This document shows positions 7,782 to 16,179 of a stretch of 41,031 bases of DNA, piece after piece (the first letter of the stretch is position 1; each line of letters begins with the position of its first letter). A model generated the notes under the pieces. That model was not told the DNA's origin, did no database searches, and was given only the letters and a program-made list of their open reading frames with translations. Location of the stretch: positions 1 to 41,031 of the forward strand of contig PWFC01000036.1 of the NCBI GenBank assembly GCA_003554025.1, given 5' to 3'. The translations under genes were made by a program, and so were the position numbers. The stretch is from Mollicutes bacterium. Its GTDB lineage: Bacteria > Bacillota_I > Bacilli_A > Izemoplasmatales > Izemoplasmataceae.

Positions 7782-9068
7782 ATGGCAAAAGTAGAAAAAT
7801 TAGGAAACTCACGCGTTAAGATAGAGGTCGAAGTCTCGCCCGAACAATTTGAACACGGACTCGACCACGCGTTCGACAAAATCAAAGACGAAGTCGAAAT
7901 CAAAGGTTTCCGCAAAGGCAAAGTCACACGAGAAGTGTACGAAAAACACAAAGGCGTGGAAAATCTTTACGAAGACGCACTCAACCACGTCATCCAAGAA
8001 ACGTATTCCGAAATCGTTCAAAACGAAAACCTTATGGTGGTTTCGCAACCGAACATCGACCTTGACGTCACCAAAGTCAAAAAAGGCGAACCTTTCACCT
8101 ACACGGCAACCGTAGCCATCAAGCCCGAGGTCACGCTCGGACAATACAAAGGCTTCGAATTTGAAAAACCCGACAACGAAGTCACCGACGAAGAAGTCGA
8201 CAAGGAAATCGACAAACTTCGCGAACAAAACGCCGAACTCGTCGTCAAAGAAGACGGCGTCGTTGAAGACGGCGACACCGTCGTATTCGATTTCGAAGGG
8301 TTCATCGACGGCGAAACCTTCGAAGGCGGAAAAGCCGAAAACCACGAACTTGAAATCGGCAGCGGCCGCTTCATCCCCGGATTCGAAGAGAAGATGAAAG
8401 GCATGAAAACCGGCGACGAAGGCGAAATCGAAGTCACCTTTCCAAAAGATTATCAAGCCGAACATCTAGCGGGCAAAGACGCGGTTTTCAAAGTCAAAAT
8501 TCACGAAGTGAAAATCAAAGAAATTCCCGAACTCAACGACGAATTCGTCAAAGACCTTGACCGCGAAGGCGTTGAAACCGTTGAAGAACTCAAAGCGCAA
8601 ACCCGCGAAAGCTTAAAAGAGCAAAAAGAAAAAGCCAACGAAAACAAGGCCGTCGATTTTGCGGTCGACGAAGCCAGCAAAAACGCGGAAATGGAAATCG
8701 CCGAAGAGATGATCGAGGAAGAAAAGAACCGCATGAAAGACAACACCAAACGCCAAGCGCAACAATACGGCATCGACCTCGACACTTACCTTCAGCTCAC
8801 CGGCATGGACAAAGAGCAGTTTGAAGAGAACTTGCGCAAAGACGCCGAACGTTCCATCCGCTACAACCTAACCATCGACGCCGTCGCCAAAGAAGAAGCC
8901 ATCGACGCAACAGACGAAGAAGTTGAAAACAAAATCAAGGAACTTGCCGAACAGCACAACATGGACGTAGAACAAGTCCGTCAGCAAGTACAGGATTCTG
9001 CGGTAAAACAAGAAGTGATTTTCCGCAAGACCATCGACTTCCTCGTCGACAACCTCGAAACCAAATAA
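7782..9068 (+). CDS. tig: Trigger factor
   Basis: Ribosome-bound chaperone and peptidyl-prolyl isomerase that receives nascent chains at the exit tunnel. The 428 residues are the full family length. The N-terminal ribosome-binding domain carries the signature GFRKGKVTREV near residue 44. The FKBP-type PPIase domain spans about residues 155-245 (GDTVVFDFEGFIDGE, GSGRFIPGFEEKMKG). The C-terminal helical chaperone domain follows, with the expected long charged helices. The gene has its own strong promoter and terminator. In Bacillus clpX and lonB follow tig; here HAD and HPr genes and then lon follow, so the neighbourhood is conserved but clpX is missing. Confidence 0.96.
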   Translation: MAKVEKLGNSRVKIEVEVSPEQFEHGLDHAFDKIKDEVEIKGFRKGKVTREVYEKHKGVENLYEDALNHVIQETYSEIVQNENLMVVSQPNIDLDVTKVKKGEPFTYTATVAIKPEVTLGQYKGFEFEKPDNEVTDEEVDKEIDKLREQNAELVVKEDGVVEDGDTVVFDFEGFIDGETFEGGKAENHELEIGSGRFIPGFEEKMKGMKTGDEGEIEVTFPKDYQAEHLAGKDAVFKVKIHEVKIKEIPELNDEFVKDLDREGVETVEELKAQTRESLKEQKEKANENKAVDFAVDEASKNAEMEIAEEMIEEEKNRMKDNTKRQAQQYGIDLDTYLQLTGMDKEQFEENLRKDAERSIRYNLTIDAVAKEEAIDATDEEVENKIKELAEQHNMDVEQVRQQVQDSAVKQEVIFRKTIDFLVDNLETK

Positions 9069-9071
9069 CAC

Positions 9072-9099
9072 AAAAAACACTTCTCCGGAAGTGTTTTTT
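9072..9099 (+). terminator. Terminator after tig
   Basis: ACACTTC (9077-9083) pairs with GAAGTGT (9088-9094), loop TCCG, extended by A6/T6 on both sides. The next RBS begins only a few bases later. Confidence 0.92.
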
Positions 9100-9114
9100 A
9101 CGGGAGAGAGCCTT

Positions 9115-9972
9115 ATGGTCAAACTAGCCGTTTTCGACCTTGACAACACTTTGCTCACCGAAGACAAAAAGCTTACGGACGCCACCCTCGACGCGCTCAG
9201 ACAACTGCAGAACCATGGCGTAAAGATCGCGGTGGCCACCGGGCGGACGTTCGCGCTCGCCCGCCCTTTTGTGCGCGCTTTGAAGATTGAAGGGCCAAAC
9301 GCCTACAACAACGGCGCTTTGATCGAAACCGACACCGGAACGACCATTTACAAGTTGGCGATTCCCCAAGAAGCGCAACGATTCGTCGTCGATTACGCCC
9401 TGAAAAAAGACTTGGTTTTTGTCCTTTACGGCAAGGAGACCATCTACGGGCCTTCAAACGATCGCCTTGATTTTTTCAAGCACTGGAACCAAAACCATCC
9501 GGAAGCAAGTGTCGCCGTCTGCGAGACGACCGATCGAAATCGTCTCATAACCCCTGAAGCCTTCAAGGTTTTGATCCGCCTCAAAGAAGACGACGATGAA
9601 GATTCCATTATGGAGACGCTTCGTTCCATCGACGGATTGCATGTGACCAAAAGCCAAAACACCTTCATCGACATCACCGCCGAAGGCGCTCACAAAGGAA
9701 ACGCCATCAAGCGTCTTATGGAACATTACGACGTCGGAAAAGAAGAAACACTGGCCTTTGGCGACAACGACAACGACGCGGAAATGCTTCGAGCGGCCGG
9801 CTTTTCATACGCCATGAAAAATGGTACACTTAAAGCGAAAGAGGCCGCAAGCCGTGAAACGGCGGATTCCGCTGAAGAAAACGGCGTCGCGAAAACCTTG
9901 CTTGAACTGCAACACCATTTCATAATGAAAGAAGGAGATTGTCATGGAAAGAACCGTAACCATCACCGATGA
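9115..9972 (+). CDS. Cof-type HAD-superfamily phosphatase
   Basis: A cytosolic Mg-dependent phosphatase of the Cof/YwpJ/SupH type, usually acting on sugar phosphates, FMN or pyridoxal phosphate; the substrate cannot be called. The 285 residues show motif I FDLDNTLLT (nucleophile D8, acid D10), motif II around AVATGRTF, the type IIB cap in the middle, and motif IV FGDNDNDAEML. ATG 9115 follows GGGAGAGAG. The 3' end overlaps the start of ptsH by 29 nt in another frame, so ptsH is read from within this mRNA and the pair is probably translationally coupled. A sugar-phosphate role beside HPr would be natural but is only inference. Confidence 0.9.
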   Translation: MVKLAVFDLDNTLLTEDKKLTDATLDALRQLQNHGVKIAVATGRTFALARPFVRALKIEGPNAYNNGALIETDTGTTIYKLAIPQEAQRFVVDYALKKDLVFVLYGKETIYGPSNDRLDFFKHWNQNHPEASVAVCETTDRNRLITPEAFKVLIRLKEDDDEDSIMETLRSIDGLHVTKSQNTFIDITAEGAHKGNAIKRLMEHYDVGKEETLAFGDNDNDAEMLRAAGFSYAMKNGTLKAKEAASRETADSAEENGVAKTLLELQHHFIMKEGDCHGKNRNHHR

Positions 9973-10213
9973 AGCCGGCATGCACGCTCGCCCCGCTTCA
10001 AAATTCTCCAAAAAAGCCGCCGAATTCGACAACGACATCACCATCGCCTACAACGGCAAAGAGGCCAACCTCAAAAGCATCATGGGCCTTATGTCGCTCG
10101 GTATCCCTCAAAACGGCGAAGCGACGCTAAAAGTGGAAGGCAAAAACGCCGAGGAAGTGCTCGACGTTTTGGAAGACACACTCGTCGAATTGGGATTGAC
10201 GGATAAAAAATAG
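9944..10213 (+). CDS. ptsH: Phosphocarrier protein HPr
   Basis: Carries phosphate from enzyme I to the sugar-specific EIIA domains of the PTS. The 89 residues have the active-site His14 in GMHARPASKF (His15 in most numbering). A Gram-positive regulatory Ser lies at position 45 in NLKSIMGLMSLGI, the site phosphorylated by HPr kinase for catabolite control. The start ATG at 9944 has AGGAG 5' of it inside the phosphatase gene. Unlike most Firmicutes, ptsH is not followed by ptsI, which lies about 10 kb downstream on the other strand. A terminator closes the unit. Confidence 0.96.
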   Translation: MERTVTITDEAGMHARPASKFSKKAAEFDNDITIAYNGKEANLKSIMGLMSLGIPQNGEATLKVEGKNAEEVLDVLEDTLVELGLTDKK

Positions 10214-10236
10214 TGTGCCCGCGCACACTATTTTTA
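10205..10236 (+). terminator. Terminator after ptsH
   Basis: TAGTGTG (10211-10217) pairs with CACACTA (10224-10230), extended by flanking A and T runs that overlap the last ptsH codons. Confidence 0.88.
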
Positions 10237-10245
10237 TTGTTTACG

Positions 10246-10274
10246 TTGCATGAAACGCGCAAAATGATTATAAT
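10246..10274 (+). promoter_or_regulatory. Promoter of the lon-ohr operon
   Basis: TTGCAT (10246-10251), 17-bp spacer, TATAAT (10269-10274), about 98 nt before the lon start. Confidence 0.8.
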
Positions 10275-10278
10275 GTGA

Positions 10279-10326
10279 CTAAATGCATTCTAGAGTGTTT
10301 AGATTGCCTAAAACCGCAAAATGCGG
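10279..10326 (+). promoter_or_regulatory. Two inverted repeats in the lon leader
   Basis: CTAAA (10279-10283) and TTTAG (10298-10302) flank an imperfect palindrome just downstream of the -10. A second small hairpin, CCGCA (10314-10318)/TGCGG (10322-10326), precedes the RBS. They could be a repressor site or leader structure. The repeat lacks the 9-nt spacing of CIRCE and is not a CtsR heptad repeat, so no regulator is named. Confidence 0.35.
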
Positions 10327-10371
10327 TATATTATTAGTAGTAAAGAATGTCTTAACAACGAGGTGAACACT

Positions 10372-12711
10372 ATGTTCGATACCACCGAAAAAACCAACGC
10401 CACCCTGCCTGCCATCGCAATTCGAGGCTTGGCGCCTTTCCCGAATACAGACGTTCGCACCGAAGTCGGACGCTCTCTTTCAAAGAGCGCGCTTTTGGAA
10501 GCGGAACGAAACCACGACAGCCATGTCTTGCTTTTGGTGCAAAAGAACCCAAACGTCGAAGAACCTGAAGAGGACGATGTTTTGGAATGGGGCGTTGTCG
10601 CGAAAATCGGCATCAAGATCAAACTCCCAAACGGCAACTTCAAAGTGAAGTTCGACTCCATCATGAGGGCCGAAATCAACCATTTCGAAGACCACGATTC
10701 TTTTTTCATGGTCAACTTCGAAACTCGCCCCGCCACGCACGGCGACCAAGACGAGGAAGTCGCTTTGGTCCGCATGATCATCAAACAGGTCATGGAAAAC
10801 GCTCAGTCTTTGCTCAACAACCCCAAGCAATCCATGGAAGCGGTGCAATCCGGCATTTCAAGCGACAAACTCGCCGACAAGCTCGCCAGCAACCTCAAAA
10901 TTTCCGAAAACAACAAATTCAAATACCTGCAGACCGCCTCCGTCGAAGAACGGCTGAACTATCTTTTGCAAGACATCGAAAAAGAACGCCACATGAGCGA
11001 AATCGAAGAGAAGATCAACCGCACCGTCAAAAAGAACATCGACGAAAACCAGCGTGAATACTATTTGCGGGAAAAGCTGCGCGCCATCCAAGAAGAACTC
11101 GGCGACAAAGCCAAGAAGGAATCGGAAATCGAAAGCCTCCGCAAAAAAATTCAAGAGAAGGGCATGCCCAAGCACATTGAGGAAAAAGCCCTATACGAAC
11201 TCTCGCGTTACGAGTCGCTTCCCGCCTCAAGCGGCGAAAGCGGCGTCATCCGAACGTATCTCGATTTCCTCATCGAACTGCCCTGGCAAGAACAAAGCGA
11301 CGACGAAACCGACATCAAAAAAGCCGAAGAAGCGCTTGAAGAAACACATTTCGGCCTTGAAAAGGTCAAAGAGCGCATCGTCGAATACCTCGCCGTCAAG
11401 CTCTTGACCGGCAAGAACCCGCAAACCATTCTCTGTCTCGTCGGGCCTCCGGGCGTCGGGAAAACTTCGCTCGCGCAATCCATCGCGAGCGCGCTCAACC
11501 GCCAGTTTGTCAAACAGTCGCTTGGCGGCATCAAAGACGAATCGGAAATCCGCGGACATCGCAGGACGTATTTGGGCGCTTTGCCGGGACGCATCCTTCA
11601 AGGCATGCGCAAGGCGAAAGTCATCAACCCGCTGTTTTTGCTCGATGAGATCGACAAGCTCGGCAGCGACTACAAAGGCGACCCTTCGGCCGCCATGCTT
11701 GAAGTCCTCGACCCCGAGCAAAACAAACGTTTTTCCGACCATTACCTAGAAGACCAATACGACCTTTCCCATGTGCTTTTCATCGCGACCGGAAACTATT
11801 TGGGCCACATTCCCGCTCCGCTTCGCGACCGCATGGAAATCATCGAACTCTCAAGCTACACCGAAATCGAAAAATACAACATCGCCAAACGCCCCCTGAT
11901 TCGCAAACAACTTGATTCACACGGCTTAGACAAGGACAAGCTCGAAATCGGCGAGAAAGCCCTCATGAAGATGATTCGCGAATACACCCGTGAAGCGGGC
12001 GTGCGTCAGCTCGACCGCTTAATCGGAACCATCGTTCGCAAAGCCATCAAACGCATTCTCGGAGACAAAAAAGACAAGGTTGAAGTCAACGAAGACAATC
12101 TCCGTGATTTCCTCGGCAAGCCCAAATACACCACGCACATGGCCGACAAAGAACCGCAAATCGGCGTCGCGACCGGCCTTGCCTACACCCAGTTCGGCGG
12201 CGACACGCTCGCCGTTGAGGTCGCCTACTACAAAGGCAGCGGAAAACTTTCCCTGACCGGACAATTGGGCGATGTCATGAAAGAATCCGCCGAAGCCGCG
12301 CTTTCCTACATCAAAGCCAATTATGAACAATTCGACATCGACAAAGACCTTTTCAACGACTCCAACGTCCACATCCACGTTCCGGAAGGCTCGATTCCCA
12401 AAGACGGTCCAAGCGCCGGCGTCACCATCGCCGTCGCCTTGATCAGTTCGCTGACCAAAAAGAAAGTCGACCCTTCCATCGGTATGACCGGCGAGATTAC
12501 TTTAAGAGGACGCATCTTGCCCGTTGGCGGTTTGAAAGAGAAAGCCATCGCCGCGCATCGCAGCGGTCTGAAAAAGATTCTCATCCCCAAAGAGAACGAA
12601 CGCGACATCGACGACATCCCCAAAGAAGTGCGCGACAAACTTGACATCAAGGCCGTACAAAACGTCCGCGACGTCACCAAAGAAGTGTTCATTGACGAAA
12701 CGAAGTCGTAA
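10372..12711 (+). CDS. lon: ATP-dependent protease Lon (La)
   Basis: A cytosolic AAA+ serine protease that unfolds and degrades damaged or regulatory proteins as a hexamer. The 779 residues comprise an N-terminal substrate-binding domain (APFPNTDVRTEVGRSLSKSA), an AAA+ module with Walker A GPPGVGKTS near residue 357 and Walker B PLFLLDEIDKLG, and the peptidase domain with the Ser-Lys dyad: S681 in PKDGPSAG and K724 in LPVGGLKEK. It is the LonA type, without a membrane insert. The ATG at 10372 follows GAGGTG; an upstream in-frame extension is not preceded by an RBS. The next gene, ohr, starts 13 nt after the stop, which suggests co-expression under stress. Confidence 0.96.
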   Translation: MFDTTEKTNATLPAIAIRGLAPFPNTDVRTEVGRSLSKSALLEAERNHDSHVLLLVQKNPNVEEPEEDDVLEWGVVAKIGIKIKLPNGNFKVKFDSIMRAEINHFEDHDSFFMVNFETRPATHGDQDEEVALVRMIIKQVMENAQSLLNNPKQSMEAVQSGISSDKLADKLASNLKISENNKFKYLQTASVEERLNYLLQDIEKERHMSEIEEKINRTVKKNIDENQREYYLREKLRAIQEELGDKAKKESEIESLRKKIQEKGMPKHIEEKALYELSRYESLPASSGESGVIRTYLDFLIELPWQEQSDDETDIKKAEEALEETHFGLEKVKERIVEYLAVKLLTGKNPQTILCLVGPPGVGKTSLAQSIASALNRQFVKQSLGGIKDESEIRGHRRTYLGALPGRILQGMRKAKVINPLFLLDEIDKLGSDYKGDPSAAMLEVLDPEQNKRFSDHYLEDQYDLSHVLFIATGNYLGHIPAPLRDRMEIIELSSYTEIEKYNIAKRPLIRKQLDSHGLDKDKLEIGEKALMKMIREYTREAGVRQLDRLIGTIVRKAIKRILGDKKDKVEVNEDNLRDFLGKPKYTTHMADKEPQIGVATGLAYTQFGGDTLAVEVAYYKGSGKLSLTGQLGDVMKESAEAALSYIKANYEQFDIDKDLFNDSNVHIHVPEGSIPKDGPSAGVTIAVALISSLTKKKVDPSIGMTGEITLRGRILPVGGLKEKAIAAHRSGLKKILIPKENERDIDDIPKEVRDKLDIKAVQNVRDVTKEVFIDETKS

Positions 12712-12724
12712 AGGAGAGGATTGA

Positions 12725-13138
12725 ATGGCCGTCATCTTGAAAAGAAGCGCCACCGCCTTTGGAGGTCGCGAAGGCACAATCACCACGCCGGAAAAAACCC
12801 TTGAGCTTACCATGGCCAAACCCAAAGAAATGGATGGCGATGGGAAAGGGACAAACCCCGAAGAGCTTTTTGCGGCGGGTTATGCGAGCTGTTTCGCATC
12901 GTCGATCGAGTTCCTTTTGCACAAGGCGAAGAAATCCTATGAAGACATTCACGTCAAAGCGGAAGCCGTCTTGAAAACGGATGGCGACGCGGGATTCAAA
13001 TTCGCCTTGGAAATCGAAGTGCAAATCCAAGGGCTCGACAAGGACGAACAGGTTCGCTTCACCGAACAAGCTTCGCAGTTCTGCCCGTTTTCAAAAGCCG
13101 TGCAAGGCAACGTCGACATCGACATCAATGTTCTTTGA
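12725..13138 (+). CDS. ohr: Organic hydroperoxide resistance protein (Ohr/OsmC family)
   Basis: A thiol peroxidase that reduces organic and fatty-acid hydroperoxides. The 137 residues have both catalytic cysteines in the expected settings: TNPEELFAAGYASCF near residue 57, and FCPFSKAVQGNVDI near the C-terminus (the Ohr form is CPYSxATxGN). The Ohr length and the TNPEELFAAGY motif argue for Ohr rather than classical OsmC. AGGAGAGG stands 5' of the ATG, only 13 nt after lon, so it is the second gene of a protein-quality/oxidative-stress operon. No OhrR regulator is seen nearby. A terminator follows. Confidence 0.9.
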   Translation: MAVILKRSATAFGGREGTITTPEKTLELTMAKPKEMDGDGKGTNPEELFAAGYASCFASSIEFLLHKAKKSYEDIHVKAEAVLKTDGDAGFKFALEIEVQIQGLDKDEQVRFTEQASQFCPFSKAVQGNVDIDINVL

Positions 13139-13142
13139 CTTT

Positions 13143-13170
13143 AAAAGCCCCTCAATCTAGGGGCTTTTTT
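13143..13170 (+). terminator. Terminator after lon-ohr
   Basis: AAAAGCCCCT (13143-13152) pairs with AGGGGCTTTT (13159-13168), loop CAATCT, then T. Confidence 0.92.
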
Positions 13171-13272
13171 GTTGGAGCCAAGGCAAAAGAACAAGCGAAC
13201 TCTATGGTGAGTGAGAAATCTATGATAAAATATAGATAGATTCTTGCGTTGAAAGAAACGCGGAGAGGAAAA

Positions 13273-14364
13273 ATGAGAAAATTCTTTTTATCGTTTTTGG
13301 CGTTTGTTCTTGTAACGCTTATGGCCGCTTGTCGAAGCGGGGATACGGAGCTGATTCTCAATCCGTATGCGAACGTCGACTGGGAAGAATACGCTCATGT
13401 TTTGACAAACCTGCACACCCACACCGACGCCGACGACGGTCACGGCGCAGCGCTCCCGCATGAGGCCATCGACTTGTACCATGACGCAGGGTATGGCATC
13501 TTGGCCCTTACGGACCACAACATGGTGACCTATCCGTGGACGTTTTCCTCAATCGCCGCCAACTATGAAGACCGCTCTCCGGCAACACTTGGCATGCTTG
13601 ACATCCCCGGCAACGAATACAGCCGCCACCATCATTTCGTAGGGATTTTCACCGAATACGAAGCGCCTTATACCGCCAATGTGAGCGCGACCATGCGGGG
13701 CGTTTTGAACAACAGCGAGGAAGCGATCATGTTTTTGGCCCATCCCGGACGTTACTGGGACATCGACAAGACCTACGCCCTAGGCGAAATGTATTCTCCG
13801 CGCTGGTATCTCGACCGGTTTGAGGAATTCAGCCCGAACGAACTGGCCGGCTTAGAAGTGTTCAACACCGACAACCGTTACCCTTTTGACACGCATCTTT
13901 GGGATAGATTGCTTGCCGAAAGCATGCCCGAACGAACCATTTGGGCGTTTTCAAACGACGATTTTCACGGCGGCGACGCTTCGGAGATTGGCTGGTCGAA
14001 AGCGTACCATCTGCTAGAAAATCCGATGTCGAAATCCGAGTTTCGCGATTCGATTGTAAACGGCGCCTTCTATGTGAGCCATACGCGTGAGGCAGGCGCG
14101 ACGCCGCCCACCATCGCTTCCATCACACACAACGTTAGGCGGAAAACCATTAGCGTCGAAGTCGAAGGCGATTACGACCAAATACGCTGGATTAGTGGTA
14201 TCGACGAAGAAAGAATGAGCAAAACCGTCTCAACAGGCGACACCTTTGAGTACGGACACTTTGAAGGCAACTACATTCGGGCGGCCATCGTTTTTGACGA
14301 AGGGCTCCGCAACTTCGCAATCACGCTGACGCAGCCGTTTGGGTTTTCTCAAAACCAACCGTAA
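13273..14364 (+). CDS. Secreted lipoprotein with PHP metallohydrolase domain
   Basis: A 363-residue protein with a lipoprotein signal: MRKF, a hydrophobic stretch, then LMAAC with the lipidated Cys at position 20. It should sit on the outer face of the membrane. The rest is a PHP domain with the usual metal ligands: LHTHTD (H48, H50), LTDHN (D80, H81), the glutamate in GNEYSRHHH, AHPGR, and FSNDDFHG near residue 236. PHP enzymes are trinuclear metal phosphoesterases; a few secreted ones occur beside nucleases. A beta-rich C-terminal tail of about 80 residues follows. ATG 13273 has GGAGAGG. The next gene is also a lipoprotein, with no terminator between. The substrate is unknown; a phosphate- or nucleotide-scavenging role is inference. 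Confidence 0.82.
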   Translation: MRKFFLSFLAFVLVTLMAACRSGDTELILNPYANVDWEEYAHVLTNLHTHTDADDGHGAALPHEAIDLYHDAGYGILALTDHNMVTYPWTFSSIAANYEDRSPATLGMLDIPGNEYSRHHHFVGIFTEYEAPYTANVSATMRGVLNNSEEAIMFLAHPGRYWDIDKTYALGEMYSPRWYLDRFEEFSPNELAGLEVFNTDNRYPFDTHLWDRLLAESMPERTIWAFSNDDFHGGDASEIGWSKAYHLLENPMSKSEFRDSIVNGAFYVSHTREAGATPPTIASITHNVRRKTISVEVEGDYDQIRWISGIDEERMSKTVSTGDTFEYGHFEGNYIRAAIVFDEGLRNFAITLTQPFGFSQNQP

Positions 14365-14385
14365 TTCACACCGAAGAAACAAGGA

Positions 14386-14408
14386 TATACTCTATATATA
14401 ATGGGAGG
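14386..14408 (+). promoter_or_regulatory. Possible promoter and RBS of the OB-fold lipoprotein
   Basis: TTCACA (14365-14370), 15 bp, TATACT (14386-14391), then GGGAGG (14403-14408) 10 nt before ATG 14419. A second TATAAT (14397-14402) is too close to the RBS to give a useful leader. The spacing is poor, so read-through from the PHP gene is equally possible. Confidence 0.35.
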
Positions 14409-14418
14409 TAGCATCATC

Positions 14419-15402
14419 ATGAAAAAATTACTAGCGCTATCCTTGATTCTATTAGGCACTGCCGTTCTTTCGGCTTGTAACGGCGTCGACGAGGACCTTG
14501 AAGACGTTCGCGAGGCGAGAGACAGTTTGATGTTGACGCGCACGGACGACATCCAATCGGATTTGTGGGTTCCATCCCAAGGACGCAACGACACGAACAT
14601 CTCTTGGGAATCGGACAACCCCGACATCGTTGAAGTCACCGACGATACCGAGGCAGGAGAAGTCCGCCTCGCCGTCACCCAGCCCGATGAGGGCGAAGGG
14701 GACGTTTGGGTCAATCTGACCGCCACAATCAGCAAAGGCGAAGCGTCCGTCGAACGAAGCTTCGACATCCGTGTTGTGGAATACACGGGGTTAGAGGACC
14801 TCTACGACACCATCGCCGAATTGCACGACCTTGACGGCGGCACGGAATTGGCCGTCGAAGGCATCGTCACCAACATCACCAACCACAACTCTTTCTTCAT
14901 CGAAGACGAAACCGGAGGCATCGGCGTGTATGATCCGCCACAAGATTATATCGGCGATCTCTCAATCGGCGACAGAATTGAAATCGCCGGTGTTCGAGAC
15001 GGTTTTGAAGGCCTTCGTCAAATCGGCTTTGTCGAGACGCTCAACATTCTTGAAAGCGGCGTCGACCTTCCCGATTTGGTCGACATGAACGACATCGACC
15101 TTGAAGACGAAAGCGCGATGGATCCCTATCAAGGCCAGCGGGCATCGCTTACGGGCATGACCGTCGTCGACCTGCCCGACATGAGCGTGGACGGACAGTT
15201 CAACATCGCTTTAGAACGTGAGGACGGCAAGCAAATCGACATGCGCTACGACGGCCGTTTGAGCGATTCCGAAGATTTGTTTGCGGCGCTTGAGGAGCTT
15301 GAAACGGGCGATACCATCGATCTGACCGGCCCGACTGTTGGCTGGTATCAAGGACCGCAATTCCTACTGGGTAGCGAAGAGCATTTTGAAATCACGGACT
15401 GA
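14419..15402 (+). CDS. Lipoprotein with Ig-like and OB-fold domains
   Basis: A 327-residue exported protein whose signal ends in VLSAC, a good lipobox with Cys20. Residues about 25-130 look like an atrophied bacterial Ig-like domain (charged start, then VPSQGRNDTNISWESDNPDIV and a strand-rich stretch). Residues about 150-235 look like an OB fold of the kind found N-terminal to secreted nucleases (EGIVTNITNHNSFFIEDETGGIGVY). A second, weaker OB-like repeat fills the C-terminus (RASLTGMTVVDLPD to FLLGSEEHFEITD). No nuclease catalytic motif is visible, so it may bind DNA or sugar rather than cut. It is very acidic. The neighbouring PHP lipoprotein suggests a shared extracellular job. The function is not established. 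Confidence 0.75.
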   Translation: MKKLLALSLILLGTAVLSACNGVDEDLEDVREARDSLMLTRTDDIQSDLWVPSQGRNDTNISWESDNPDIVEVTDDTEAGEVRLAVTQPDEGEGDVWVNLTATISKGEASVERSFDIRVVEYTGLEDLYDTIAELHDLDGGTELAVEGIVTNITNHNSFFIEDETGGIGVYDPPQDYIGDLSIGDRIEIAGVRDGFEGLRQIGFVETLNILESGVDLPDLVDMNDIDLEDESAMDPYQGQRASLTGMTVVDLPDMSVDGQFNIALEREDGKQIDMRYDGRLSDSEDLFAALEELETGDTIDLTGPTVGWYQGPQFLLGSEEHFEITD

Positions 15403-15410
15403 CGCACGAT

Positions 15411-15438
15411 CCCGCCCCGAAACGGGGCGGGTTTTTTA
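15411..15438 (+). terminator. Terminator after the lipoprotein pair
   Basis: CCCGCCCCG (15411-15419) pairs with CGGGGCGGG (15423-15431), loop AAA, then six T. Confidence 0.95.
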
Positions 15439-15482
15439 TGCATCCGTATATTTTCCGCATACAAAAAGACGCAATTTTGTGG

Positions 15483-15488
15483 TATAAT
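15483..15488 (+). promoter_or_regulatory. -10 element of engB
   Basis: TATAAT at 15483-15488. CATACA 18 bp upstream is a poor -35. Confidence 0.5.
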
Positions 15489-15555
15489 CACAAAGGATTT
15501 GTATCTTACCCTTCTTGACAACAATCCGTATTAAATCTTGAAACGAGGTTTGACC

Positions 15556-16137
15556 ATGGAACTCAAAAACGTGAAGCAACCCATTACCGCCGTGGATTTT
15601 GAAGACTTTCCCGAGGCGTCCTTGCCCGAATTTTTGTTCATGGGGCGCAGCAACGTCGGCAAAAGCACGCTCATCAACACCTTATGCCGCCGAAAGAATC
15701 TCGCCCATACATCATCAAGCCCCGGCAAAACGCAAACGCTCAATTTTTACGAAGCCGACAAGCGTTTTTACATCGTCGACGCTCCGGGCTACGGCTACGC
15801 AAAAGTCAGCAAGAAAAAACAATCCTTATTCGGCATCATGCTCGAGCGATATCTCTTAAAGCGCCCGACGCTTCGGCACGTTTTTTTGCTGGTCGACTTC
15901 CGGCATCCGCCGACCGACGACGATTTGCTGATGGCCGAATTTTACATGCATTACAACATCCCCTTCACCATTGTGGCCACGAAAACCGACAAGGTTTCCA
16001 AAAACAAACGCCACAAGCATCTTTCAGTCATAAAAGAAGACCTGGCCCTTCGAGAGAAGGATGAAGTCGTCCTCTTCAGCAAAAACGACGCCGACTCGAA
16101 AGAGCGCTTGCTGCAAATCATAGAGTCGTTGCTATAG
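15556..16137 (+). CDS. engB: Ribosome-assembly GTPase EngB (YsxC/YihA)
   Basis: An essential GTPase in late 50S subunit assembly. The 193 residues have G1 GRSNVGKSTLIN near residue 30, the switch region TSSSPGKTQTLNFY, G3 as DAPGYGYAK, G4 ATKTDKV and a short C-terminal helix, exactly the EngB layout. The start ATG 15556 follows AACGAGG; a TTG codon 18 nt upstream is in frame but lies 5' of that RBS. In Bacillus this gene (ysxC) directly follows lonA; here ohr and two lipoproteins have been inserted between. The valS promoter begins right after the stop codon. Confidence 0.95.
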   Translation: MELKNVKQPITAVDFEDFPEASLPEFLFMGRSNVGKSTLINTLCRRKNLAHTSSSPGKTQTLNFYEADKRFYIVDAPGYGYAKVSKKKQSLFGIMLERYLLKRPTLRHVFLLVDFRHPPTDDDLLMAEFYMHYNIPFTIVATKTDKVSKNKRHKHLSVIKEDLALREKDEVVLFSKNDADSKERLLQIIESLL

Positions 16138-16140
16138 GGC

Positions 16141-16169
16141 TTGCAAAGGGAGAATACCTGTGGTACACT
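16141..16169 (+). promoter_or_regulatory. Promoter of the valS T-box transcript
   Basis: TTGCAA (16141-16146), 17-bp spacer, TACACT (16164-16169). Start expected near 16176. Confidence 0.75.
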
Positions 16170-16179
16170 AAATGCAAAT

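Noticed and set aside
13175-13272. Clear sigma-A promoter for the PHP lipoprotein
   Set aside because: A TATGATAAAAT-like stretch near 13221-13231 could be a -10, but no matching -35 was seen, so it is not listed as a feature.
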